Source: Mesorhizobium xinjiangense (GTDB lineage Bacteria; Pseudomonadota; Alphaproteobacteria; Rhizobiales; Rhizobiaceae). From it: a DNA stretch of 64,000 bases. Position numbers and translations under genes: made by a program. Location: positions 1 to 64,000 of the forward strand of contig NZ_WOAC01000022.1 of assembly GCF_009749525.1 (NCBI RefSeq). The letters run 5' to 3'. Shown here piece after piece: positions 52,107 to 59,517 of this stretch (its first letter is position 1; every line of letters starts with the position of its first letter). The notes beneath the pieces were generated by a model, which did not search any database, was not told the DNA's origin, and saw nothing but the letters and a program-made list of their open reading frames with translations.

Positions 52107-53183
52107 ATGAAAATAGCGGTGATCGGAGGTGGCAATGGCTCCTACGCGGCGGCGGCGGATTTTGCCGAGGCGGGCCACGACGTGCGCTGGTGGCGGCGCG
52201 ACCCCGAAAGCTTCTCCGACATTGCGGTCGCCGGCGGCATCACGCTGACCGATCACAAGGGCAGTCGGCATGTGGCGGTCGTGCCGAGCGACGATCTCGC
52301 CGCCGCGCTCGACGGGGCGGAACTGATCGTCGCGCCGACGCCGGCCTTCGCCCAGGAAGACATCGCCGCACGCCTGGCGCCGCACCTGGCCGACGGCCAG
52401 GTGATCTACCTGCCGCCCGGCACCTTCGGCTCCTACATCATGATGAAGTGCATTCGCGCCGCCGGCTCGACGGCCGACATCGCGATTGCCGAGACGGGCA
52501 CCTTGCCCTGGCTGACGCGCAAGCAGGGACCGCTCGAGGTGCGCGTGACGACGCGTGCCTCGCGCCTGCCGACCGGCGTCCTGCCGGCCCGCCACACCGA
52601 ACGGGCGATTGCGGCGATTGCCGAGGCCTTTCCGGCGTCAATCGAGCCGCTCGACGACGCCTTGTCCGGTGCGCTGATGAATGCCGGGCCGATCATCCAT
52701 CCGCCCCTGATCCTGATGAATGCCGGCCCGATCGAGCATTTCGAGCGCTGGGACATTCACAACGAGGGCACGCAGCCGGCGATCCGCCGTACCCACACCG
52801 CGCTCGACAATGAGCGCATCGCCATCCGCGAGGCGCTGGGCTACGGCGCGCCGCATTTCCCGCTCGCCGATCACTACGAGACGAGCAACTGGATGTATGG
52901 CAATCTGGCCCATGACAAGCTGGTGGGCTCGGGCGACTGGCACGAAAATCTCGACCTGAAGACGCACCGCTATATGCTCGAGGATATCGGGCTCGGACTG
53001 GCCTTTCTCGTCTCGGTCGGCGAGTGGGCCGGTGTCCCTTGTCCGGTGGCGAGTGGTCTTCTGGCGATTGCCGGGGCTGTCGCCGAGCGCGATTTCCGCA
53101 AGGATGGCCGCACGATGGAAACGATCGGTCTTGCCGGAGACAGTCGCGACAAGGTGCAGACCATGCTGCGCGAGGGATTGTGA
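52107..53183 (+). CDS. NAD(P)-dependent octopine/nopaline dehydrogenase-family protein
   Basis: The 358-residue protein has an N-terminal Rossmann fold (KIAVIGGGNGSYAAAADFAE, with WWRRD) and the octopine-dehydrogenase C-terminal domain (GALMNAGPIIHPPLIL, ERIAIREALGY, THRYMLEDIGLGLAFLVSVGEWAGV). Family members reductively join a 2-oxo acid to an amino acid, or do the reverse oxidation on opines. Next to RidA-like and racemase-like genes this suggests an amino- or imino-acid side branch. The substrate is unknown. The gene overlaps the next by one base. Confidence 0.87.
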   Translation: MKIAVIGGGNGSYAAAADFAEAGHDVRWWRRDPESFSDIAVAGGITLTDHKGSRHVAVVPSDDLAAALDGAELIVAPTPAFAQEDIAARLAPHLADGQVIYLPPGTFGSYIMMKCIRAAGSTADIAIAETGTLPWLTRKQGPLEVRVTTRASRLPTGVLPARHTERAIAAIAEAFPASIEPLDDALSGALMNAGPIIHPPLILMNAGPIEHFERWDIHNEGTQPAIRRTHTALDNERIAIREALGYGAPHFPLADHYETSNWMYGNLAHDKLVGSGDWHENLDLKTHRYMLEDIGLGLAFLVSVGEWAGVPCPVASGLLAIAGAVAERDFRKDGRTMETIGLAGDSRDKVQTMLREGL

Positions 53184-54178
53184 TGGCGGGTCGCACGGCG
53201 ATTGCCTGCATCGGCGCCGGGCGCATGGGCCGCGGCATCGCCCAGTCCGTCGCCTATGCCGGCCATTCGGTCACGCTGATCGATGCAAAGCTGCGTGATG
53301 CGTCAGCCTTTGAGACTCTGCGCGGCGAAGCGCTCGGCGAGGTTCGCAAGGGCCTGGAATCGATCGCCGAACTCGGCGGCTTCGACCCCGCCGCGATCCC
53401 GCAGATCATGGCACGTGTCAGCGTTCTGCCTGCCAACGAGGCGGCTTCCGGTATGGCCGGCGCCGGGCTGGTCTTCGAGGCTGTGCCCGAGGTGATGGAG
53501 GCCAAGCGCGATGCGTTCGCACTCTTCGACGCACATGGCGATGAAGGCGCCGTCCTGGCATCGACGACCTCGACAATGCTGTCGACCGAGCTTGCCGGCC
53601 TGACGGCGCATCCGGCGCGTTTTCTCAACGCGCATTGGCTCAATCCAGCCTTCCTGATGCCGCTGGTCGAACTCAGTCCGGCTGACGAGACAAGCGACGA
53701 GACGCTGGCGTTCATGCGCGGCTTCCTGGAAGGCATCGGCAAGGTGCCGATCGTGTGCAAGGCGTCGCCGGGCTACATCGTGCCGCGTATCCAGGCGCTC
53801 GCCATGAACGAGGCGGCGCGCATCGTGGAAGAGGGCGTGGCGAGCGCCGAGGATGTCGACAAGGCTGTCACCTACGGCTTCGGCCTGCGCTTCGGCGTGC
53901 TCGGCCTGCTCGAATTCATCGACTGGGGCGGCGGCGACATTCTCCATCACGCCAGCCGCTACCTGACGGAAGCATTCGGCGACACGCGCTACGCCGCGCC
54001 CGCCATCATCGCCCGAAACATGGAGGAGGGACGGATCGGTCTGAAGACCGGTTCGGGCTTCTTCGATTACGCCGACATCGACGTCGACGCCTATCGTCGG
54101 CGCCGCATGGAGGCGTTTCTGAAGGCTCTCGGCAATGCCGGTCTCGTGCGCGAGCCGGTGCTGGAGGGCGATCCGTGA
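53183..54178 (+). CDS. 3-hydroxyacyl-CoA dehydrogenase family protein
   Basis: The 331-residue protein has the NAD-binding motif GAGRMG (11-16) and the 3-hydroxyacyl-CoA dehydrogenase C-terminal domain. The catalytic His lies in LNAHWLNPAFLMPLVEL, and the CoA-side feature is VPIVCKASPGYIVPRIQALAMNEA. It would oxidise a 3-hydroxyacyl-CoA to a 3-ketoacyl-CoA before cleavage by a thiolase-type enzyme. It is single-domain, without an enoyl-CoA hydratase part. It overlaps the octopine-type gene by one base. Confidence 0.9.
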   Translation: MAGRTAIACIGAGRMGRGIAQSVAYAGHSVTLIDAKLRDASAFETLRGEALGEVRKGLESIAELGGFDPAAIPQIMARVSVLPANEAASGMAGAGLVFEAVPEVMEAKRDAFALFDAHGDEGAVLASTTSTMLSTELAGLTAHPARFLNAHWLNPAFLMPLVELSPADETSDETLAFMRGFLEGIGKVPIVCKASPGYIVPRIQALAMNEAARIVEEGVASAEDVDKAVTYGFGLRFGVLGLLEFIDWGGGDILHHASRYLTEAFGDTRYAAPAIIARNMEEGRIGLKTGSGFFDYADIDVDAYRRRRMEAFLKALGNAGLVREPVLEGDP

Positions 54179-54226
54179 AACCGAACCGCGCAGGATAAGC
54201 CGGACAAACCAGAGAGGACTATCAAG

Positions 54227-55240
54227 ATGCACCAAGCTAAGACTCGATCGATCGCCAGGCAGTTCAGGATCGCGCTGCTGGCCGGCGCGGCCGGCATGGC
54301 CGTTTTCGCCGGCCAGGCCAATGCGCAGGAAACCCTGCGGGCCGTTTCGGCATTCCCGCCTTCGCTCGCCTTTTCGCAGAGCTTCAAGGGCTTCGTCGAC
54401 CTCGTCAACGAACGCGGCGAAGGCGTCGTCCAGATCGACTATGCCGGCGGGCCCGAAATGTTTCCGCCGAACCAGCAGGTCGATGCGGTGCGCCGCGGCG
54501 TGATCGACATGCAATACGGTCCCGCCTCCTACTATCTGGGTACCATGCCGGAGGCCGACGCCTGGGTTGGCTCGACCGTGACGGCGGCCGAGGCGCGGGA
54601 AAACGGCGGCTTTGCAATCATGCAGGAGGCGTTTTCGAAGAAGCTCGGCGTCAATCTGCTGGCGCATCTCGACACGGGTGTCCAGTTCTTCATCTACACC
54701 GTGAACGAGCCGAAGCGCACCGCCGACGGCGGCGTCGACCTCGACGGTATGCGCATCCGGGCCCAACCGATCTACAATTCCTTCTTCGAGGCGCTGGGGG
54801 CGATCCCCGTCTCGGTTCCGGTGCCGGATGTCTATACGGGGCTCGAGCGCAACACCTTCGACGGCTCCGGCTGGCCGATGATCGGCATTCAGGACCTGTC
54901 CTGGGACAAGTTCCTGAAATACCGCATCGATCCCGGCTTCTTCCAGACGGACCTGGCCGTGGTGATCAACCCGGCCAAATGGGACGCGCTCAGCGACGAG
55001 GCGAAGCAGATCCTCAACGAGGCGGCGGCCGAGTACGAGAAGACCTCCTACGACAACTTCCAGACGATGGCCGCCGAGACCGACAAGGCGGTGCGTGACA
55101 ATGGAATGGAAGTCATCACGCTCGAAGGGCAGACCAAAGCCGAATATCTCGATCTCGCCTATGAAAGCGCCTGGAAGCGCATGAAGGATGCCGGGTCGGA
55201 ATATTACGACGCGCTGAGAGAGGCTTACTACAAGCGCTGA
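54227..55240 (+). CDS. TRAP transporter substrate-binding protein DctP, second set
   Basis: The 337-residue periplasmic receptor has a long signal peptide ending QANAQE (about residue 35) and a DctP-like fold. It has GGPEMFPPNQQVDAVRRGVID, GVQFFIYTVNEPKRT, LDGMRIRAQPIYNSFFEALGA (with the carboxylate-binding Arg in RIRAQ) and FDGSGWPMIGIQDLSW. It is clearly different in sequence from the first receptor, so it probably binds another compound. The gene opens the second DctPQM set. Confidence 0.91.
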   Translation: MHQAKTRSIARQFRIALLAGAAGMAVFAGQANAQETLRAVSAFPPSLAFSQSFKGFVDLVNERGEGVVQIDYAGGPEMFPPNQQVDAVRRGVIDMQYGPASYYLGTMPEADAWVGSTVTAAEARENGGFAIMQEAFSKKLGVNLLAHLDTGVQFFIYTVNEPKRTADGGVDLDGMRIRAQPIYNSFFEALGAIPVSVPVPDVYTGLERNTFDGSGWPMIGIQDLSWDKFLKYRIDPGFFQTDLAVVINPAKWDALSDEAKQILNEAAAEYEKTSYDNFQTMAAETDKAVRDNGMEVITLEGQTKAEYLDLAYESAWKRMKDAGSEYYDALREAYYKR

Positions 55241-55310
55241 CGCACTCGGTCCGGGCTTGCGACGGGCGGCAGACGCGGCCCGTCGCCTCCTGCAACAAGG
55301 GCAGAGGCAG

Positions 55311-55808
55311 ATGCTCCCTCTCAGAATGTACAACCGGTTCATCCCCGGGCTGGCGGCACTCGGCGCGCTCAGCCTCGTCTTCATCACCGCGGCGATCATC
55401 GTCGACGTCGTGCTGCGCAATACCGGCTTCCGGCCGTTCCTGTGGACGAGCGCGGTTGTCGAATATGTCATGCTGTTTTCCACCATGGCCGCGGCACCCT
55501 GGCTGGTGCGCACCAATGGACATGTGGCGATCTCCTCCTTCATCGAGATCATGCCGCCGTCCCTCAGATTGCTGGCCGGCCGCGCCATGCTCCTGATCGC
55601 CATCCTGACGCTTGCCCTTCTGTGCTGGCGTTCGGCCGCGGTCGGCCTGCAGATGGTCGCCTCGCGGGCCGTCGACATGCGCTCCATCAACATTCCCTCC
55701 TGGGTGCTCTACGCCATGCTGTCGGGCGGGTTCGGCCTCATGGCGCTCGAGTTCCTGCGTCTGCTGCTGCGCGGCGAGACCTATAGCGGCACGGGAGGTG
55801 GGCATTGA
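55311..55808 (+). CDS. TRAP transporter small permease DctQ, second set
   Basis: The 165-residue protein has four helices and the DctQ features AAIIVDVVLRNTGFRPFLWTSAVVEYVM-type segment and RTNGHVAISSFIEIMP. The ATG at 55311 is used, with AAGG about eight to ten bases upstream; a TTG at 55257 and an ATG at 55326 are alternatives. It overlaps the DctM gene by one base. Confidence 0.9.
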   Translation: MLPLRMYNRFIPGLAALGALSLVFITAAIIVDVVLRNTGFRPFLWTSAVVEYVMLFSTMAAAPWLVRTNGHVAISSFIEIMPPSLRLLAGRAMLLIAILTLALLCWRSAAVGLQMVASRAVDMRSINIPSWVLYAMLSGGFGLMALEFLRLLLRGETYSGTGGGH

Positions 55809-57124
55809 TGGTCTGGTATGAAGCCGCCTTGCTGATGGTCGGCGGCCTGCTCTTCCTCATGTTTTTCGGCATGCCGGTGGCCATCGCCTTCCTGGCGATC
55901 AACATTGTCGGCGTGTACATCTTCATGGGCGGCATGATCGGCATCGACCAGCTTGTCGCCAACGCCACGACGTCCGTCACCAGCTTCGCGCTCGTCCCGG
56001 TTCCGCTTTTCCTCATCATGGGCGAACTGCTCTTTCATACGGGGCTTGCCATCCGTGTGTTCGATGCGCTCGACAAATGTTTCGGCGGCATCAAGGGGCG
56101 GCTGTCCTACCTGACCGTGGGCGGCGGCACGATCTTCGCCACGCTGTCGGGCTCTTCGATGGCCAACACGGCCATGCTCGGCACCACCTTGATGCCCGAC
56201 ATGATCAAGCGCGGCTACAAGCCCCACATGATCATGGGGCCGATCCTGGCGACGGGCGGGCTGGCGATGATCATTCCGCCATCGTCCCTGGCGGTCCTGC
56301 TGGGCTCGTTGGCGCGCATCGACGTCGGCGCTCTGCTGATTGCCGGTCTGGTTCCCGGCCTCGTCCTGGCGGCGATGTTCGCGGCGACCATCCGTCTCCA
56401 GATTGCGGCCGATCCGGAGGCCGCTCCCGGATACGCGGCGGAACGTGCATCGATCGGCGAGATCGCAAGGGCACTCCTCCTCGACGTGATGCCCATGGGC
56501 ATCGTCGTCTTCGCCGTGGTCGGGTTGATCCTGCTCGGCTGGGCGACGCCGACGGAATCGGCCGCCTTCGGGGCTCTGTCCGTCATCGTGCTCGCCGCGC
56601 TCTACCGCAAGCTCACCTGGGCCGCGGTCGTCAAGTCGATGACGGGCACGCTCGCCGTTTCGGCGATGATGCTGATGATCATCGTCGGCTCCACGACCTT
56701 CTCGCAGATCCTGGCCTTCTCGGGCGCGTCGTCCGGGTTGATCACGTTCGCCACGAGCTTCGAGCTCAACGCCTATCTGATCCTCGCCGCGATGTTCCTC
56801 GTGCTCATCGTCCTCGGCATGTTCATGGACCAGCTCTCCATCATGATGCTGACGCTGCCGATCTTCATGCCGCTTGTCGGGCTCTACGATTTCGATCCCA
56901 TATGGTTCGGCGTGATCATGCTTCTGGCGCTGGAGTTGAGCCTCGTCACGCCGCCCTTCGGATTGCTGTTGTTCGTCATGGTCGGCGTGAGCCCCAAAGG
57001 CACCAGGATCGGACACGTCGCACGCGCAGCCTTTCCCTATATCTGCTGCACGATGCTGCTGGTCGTGCTTCTCACGCTATTTCCGCAACTGGCCCTTTGG
57101 CTGCCCGGCCTGATCAGGAGCTGA
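55808..57124 (+). CDS. TRAP transporter large permease DctM, second set
   Basis: The 438-residue large permease has about twelve helices. DctM features are FGMPVAIAFLAINIVGVY, VPLFLIMGELLFHTG, GGGTIFATLSGSSMANTAMLG, AMIIPPSSLAVLLGSL, GWATPTESAAFGA and LELSLVTPPFGLLLFVM. The ATG at 55808 overlaps the DctQ stop by one base. The racemase-like gene begins four bases after its stop. Confidence 0.93.
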   Translation: MVWYEAALLMVGGLLFLMFFGMPVAIAFLAINIVGVYIFMGGMIGIDQLVANATTSVTSFALVPVPLFLIMGELLFHTGLAIRVFDALDKCFGGIKGRLSYLTVGGGTIFATLSGSSMANTAMLGTTLMPDMIKRGYKPHMIMGPILATGGLAMIIPPSSLAVLLGSLARIDVGALLIAGLVPGLVLAAMFAATIRLQIAADPEAAPGYAAERASIGEIARALLLDVMPMGIVVFAVVGLILLGWATPTESAAFGALSVIVLAALYRKLTWAAVVKSMTGTLAVSAMMLMIIVGSTTFSQILAFSGASSGLITFATSFELNAYLILAAMFLVLIVLGMFMDQLSIMMLTLPIFMPLVGLYDFDPIWFGVIMLLALELSLVTPPFGLLLFVMVGVSPKGTRIGHVARAAFPYICCTMLLVVLLTLFPQLALWLPGLIRS

Positions 57125-57128
57125 CCAT

Positions 57129-57902
57129 ATGAAGATCTGGTATCAAAGCTATGTCGACTACGAGCACGGCGCCCAGTACTGGGACGCCTTGCGCGCGCAT
57201 CTCGACGCCATCGTCGACCCCGGAACCACGGTCGACATCAAGGGCATTACGCCGCATGACAGCTACGCCCATGCGATCGTCGAGTTCAGATGCGCCCGCG
57301 AGGTCATCTGCAACGCGGTCAGGGCCGAGCGCGAAGGCTATGACGCCTTCATCATCGGACACTTCCAGGATGCCGGCCTCTACGAGGCGCGCTCGGTCGT
57401 CGATATCCCCGTGCTCGGCATGGGCGAGGCATCGATGCTCCATGCCTGCCAGCTTGGCCAGCGTTCCGGCATCGTCACCATCAACCGGCGCTATATCCCC
57501 TGGTTCCACCACCAGATCGGCAAATACGGCCTGAAGGAGCGGGTGGCGGGCGTCCATGCGATGGATTTCGAGCCGGGGCAGATTCTCGCTGCCTTCGGCT
57601 CGCAGGAAAGGCTGGAGACGGTGGTCGGGCTGTTCGAGGAGCAGGCGCGGCCGCTGGTCGGGCAGGGGGTGGACGTGCTGATCCCCGGCGGCGGCATTCC
57701 GATGCTGCTTTTCTCCCAGCTTCAAGGGCACCGCGTCGACGGCGCACCGGTCATCAACGGCATTCCGATCGTCGTGAAAATGGCCGAGACGGCGGTCAAG
57801 CTGCGCCGCCTGACAGGGCTCGGCACCAGCCGCACTTCGGACTATGTGAAGCCGCCGGCCGAGATCATCGAGGAATTCATGGCGCACCCCAAGGGGCTAT
57901 GA
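57129..57902 (+). CDS. Asp/Glu/hydantoin racemase-family protein lacking both catalytic cysteines
   Basis: The 257-residue protein has the Asp/Glu racemase fold with two pseudo-symmetric lobes. Real racemases and hydantoin racemases use one Cys per lobe. At the first site this protein has HFQDAGL (78-84), where relatives usually have a Cys before the D-x-G-L motif. At the second it has IPGGGIP (185-191) in place of a G-C-x-G motif. A two-base racemisation is therefore unlikely; a lyase, isomerase or binding role is more plausible. It ends the rightward operon and converges on the ior genes. Confidence 0.85.
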   Translation: MKIWYQSYVDYEHGAQYWDALRAHLDAIVDPGTTVDIKGITPHDSYAHAIVEFRCAREVICNAVRAEREGYDAFIIGHFQDAGLYEARSVVDIPVLGMGEASMLHACQLGQRSGIVTINRRYIPWFHHQIGKYGLKERVAGVHAMDFEPGQILAAFGSQERLETVVGLFEEQARPLVGQGVDVLIPGGGIPMLLFSQLQGHRVDGAPVINGIPIVVKMAETAVKLRRLTGLGTSRTSDYVKPPAEIIEEFMAHPKGL

Positions 57903-57962
57903 CCCGAGGATCCATGCCTGAGCGACGCCTCTCCGGTAGTCCTGCACCGCGCTCCGCGTGTT

Positions 57963-59516
57963 TCAAAGAGTGGCGACGGTCTTCAGCGCCCCGTCGAGTG
58001 CGTCGCCGTCCTCGTCGAGCAGGGCAGCCTCGCGCAGTCGGCGCAGCCAGTCGGCGCCGTCCTCGCGATGCTCGATCAAGGGCAGGCCAGCCATGACACG
58101 GGCGAATTTCGACTGTCCGCGTGCGTGAGTGTCGGAATAGCCCTTGATCAGCCGCCGGCACTTGAGCACCTCCACCCCGAGCGCGTAGTAGCGTTCGCGT
58201 TGCTGCAACGCCGTCTCGAACCAGTTCTCGAGATGTGCCGTTTCCACCGTGTGGCGCAGCAGGCGCCGGCGCCATGGGCGCAGCGATGCGACGACCCAGA
58301 GCATCAGGTAGCCCGACAGGCTGTCGGTGCGGATGCGCCGGCCCTTGTTGATGCGGCGGTCGCACCAGGCAAACAGTTTCGGCCGTGCCTCGATCCAGCG
58401 GCCGAGACCGGCAGGCAGGGTGCCGCAGACCTCTTCCATGCGCGGATGGAAATATTCCGTCACCTGAACGATGCCGTCTCGTGCCACGCCTTGCTCCTTG
58501 CGCAGGCGCCGCTCCCGGCTGGTGCGCGTCTTCAGGTCGGCGACGCGGATGATGTCGTCATAGACCATGGCGTTGGCGGCATATTTGGCCGCCTGCACGG
58601 AGAAGGCATATCCGTTCTCGGCCGTGTCGCCGGCCAGCGCCCGCGAGACATGGTCGAGATAGGCCGCGCCATAGGCGACGTCCTGATAGTCGACGACCTT
58701 TTTCAGGCCGGGCATCGCCATCTCGCGCACCGAGCCGGGCAGTGCGTCGACGCGGTCGCACAGTCGCTGCCAGGCTTCGACGAGCCGGCGCGGCCCGGCA
58801 ACGGCCTCGGCGGATGGCGCGGCCGGGTCGGGGCGTTTCTCGACGCTGTCCTCTCCAGCCGAACCTGCACGCTCGCAGCTGGCGGCGAAGGCGCGCAGGC
58901 TTGCGTCCACGCCGCGGCCGGAGCGGCGGATCGTCTCCTCGAAGGCAGCGCGCGAAAAGGGCAGGGCGCCGGAGCCGGCGAGCGCGCCGAACAGGCTTGA
59001 GGAAATCACGCTACCGGCCTCGACGGCGATCTTCTCCATGTCGAAGCAGACGAGTTGGTGGGCGGCGGCCGAGGCCGCCGTCATGACGGATTGCGCGTCG
59101 GCACGCCCGTCGCCCGGCGCGATCTTTTCGGACACCGCCAGCACCCGATGCGCCGATGCGATCAGCGTCGTGCGGTCCGGCGTGGAAAAGCCGCGCATGA
59201 TGGCGCGCCCGGCCTCCATCAGTTCCGCCGCAATCAGGATATCGACGTCGCCGGGCGAGGGGCTGAGCGAGAAGACCGGCTCGCCGCCTGTGTCCGGCGC
59301 CATTTCCACATAATAGATCGTGGCGCCGGTGCGCTGGGCGACGCCGGCGACCGAGGTCGATTGCGCGCGGTAGCCGTTGCTCTCGGCAAGCGAGATGATC
59401 CAGTCGCTGAGAACACCGCCGCCCTGGCCGCCGACGGCCAGAATGGCGATCTTGATGATCGAAGCGGTCGCGTCGTCGCCGCCGGCCGGCAGATCGGGGA
59501 GCCTGTGAACGTTCAT
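57963..59516 (-). CDS. iorB: indolepyruvate:ferredoxin oxidoreductase beta subunit with long C-terminal extension
   Basis: The 517-residue protein begins with the 2-oxoacid:ferredoxin oxidoreductase gamma-type domain (about 18-215; AVGGQGGGVLSDWIISLAES, STSVAGVAQRTGATIYYVE). It continues in a helical extension of about 250 residues (with DYQDVAYGAAYLDHVSRALAG and TEYFHPRMEEVCGTLPAGLG), which I recognise as the DUF6537 type found in aerobic proteobacteria. With IorA it should convert indolepyruvate or other arylpyruvates to arylacetyl-CoA and CO2. The gene starts one base after the iorA stop. Confidence 0.9.
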   Translation of the reverse strand: MNVHRLPDLPAGGDDATASIIKIAILAVGGQGGGVLSDWIISLAESNGYRAQSTSVAGVAQRTGATIYYVEMAPDTGGEPVFSLSPSPGDVDILIAAELMEAGRAIMRGFSTPDRTTLIASAHRVLAVSEKIAPGDGRADAQSVMTAASAAAHQLVCFDMEKIAVEAGSVISSSLFGALAGSGALPFSRAAFEETIRRSGRGVDASLRAFAASCERAGSAGEDSVEKRPDPAAPSAEAVAGPRRLVEAWQRLCDRVDALPGSVREMAMPGLKKVVDYQDVAYGAAYLDHVSRALAGDTAENGYAFSVQAAKYAANAMVYDDIIRVADLKTRTSRERRLRKEQGVARDGIVQVTEYFHPRMEEVCGTLPAGLGRWIEARPKLFAWCDRRINKGRRIRTDSLSGYLMLWVVASLRPWRRRLLRHTVETAHLENWFETALQQRERYYALGVEVLKCRRLIKGYSDTHARGQSKFARVMAGLPLIEHREDGADWLRRLREAALLDEDGDALDGALKTVATL

Positions 59517-59517
59517 C

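Noticed and set aside
53303-55693. A 796-codon minus-strand open frame
   Set aside because: It lies over the hydroxyacyl-CoA dehydrogenase and the second DctP/DctQ genes, which have clear family motifs; it has no motif of its own.
57903-57962. A bidirectional terminator between the racemase-like gene and iorB
   Set aside because: The 60 bases show no convincing stem-loop or T-run.
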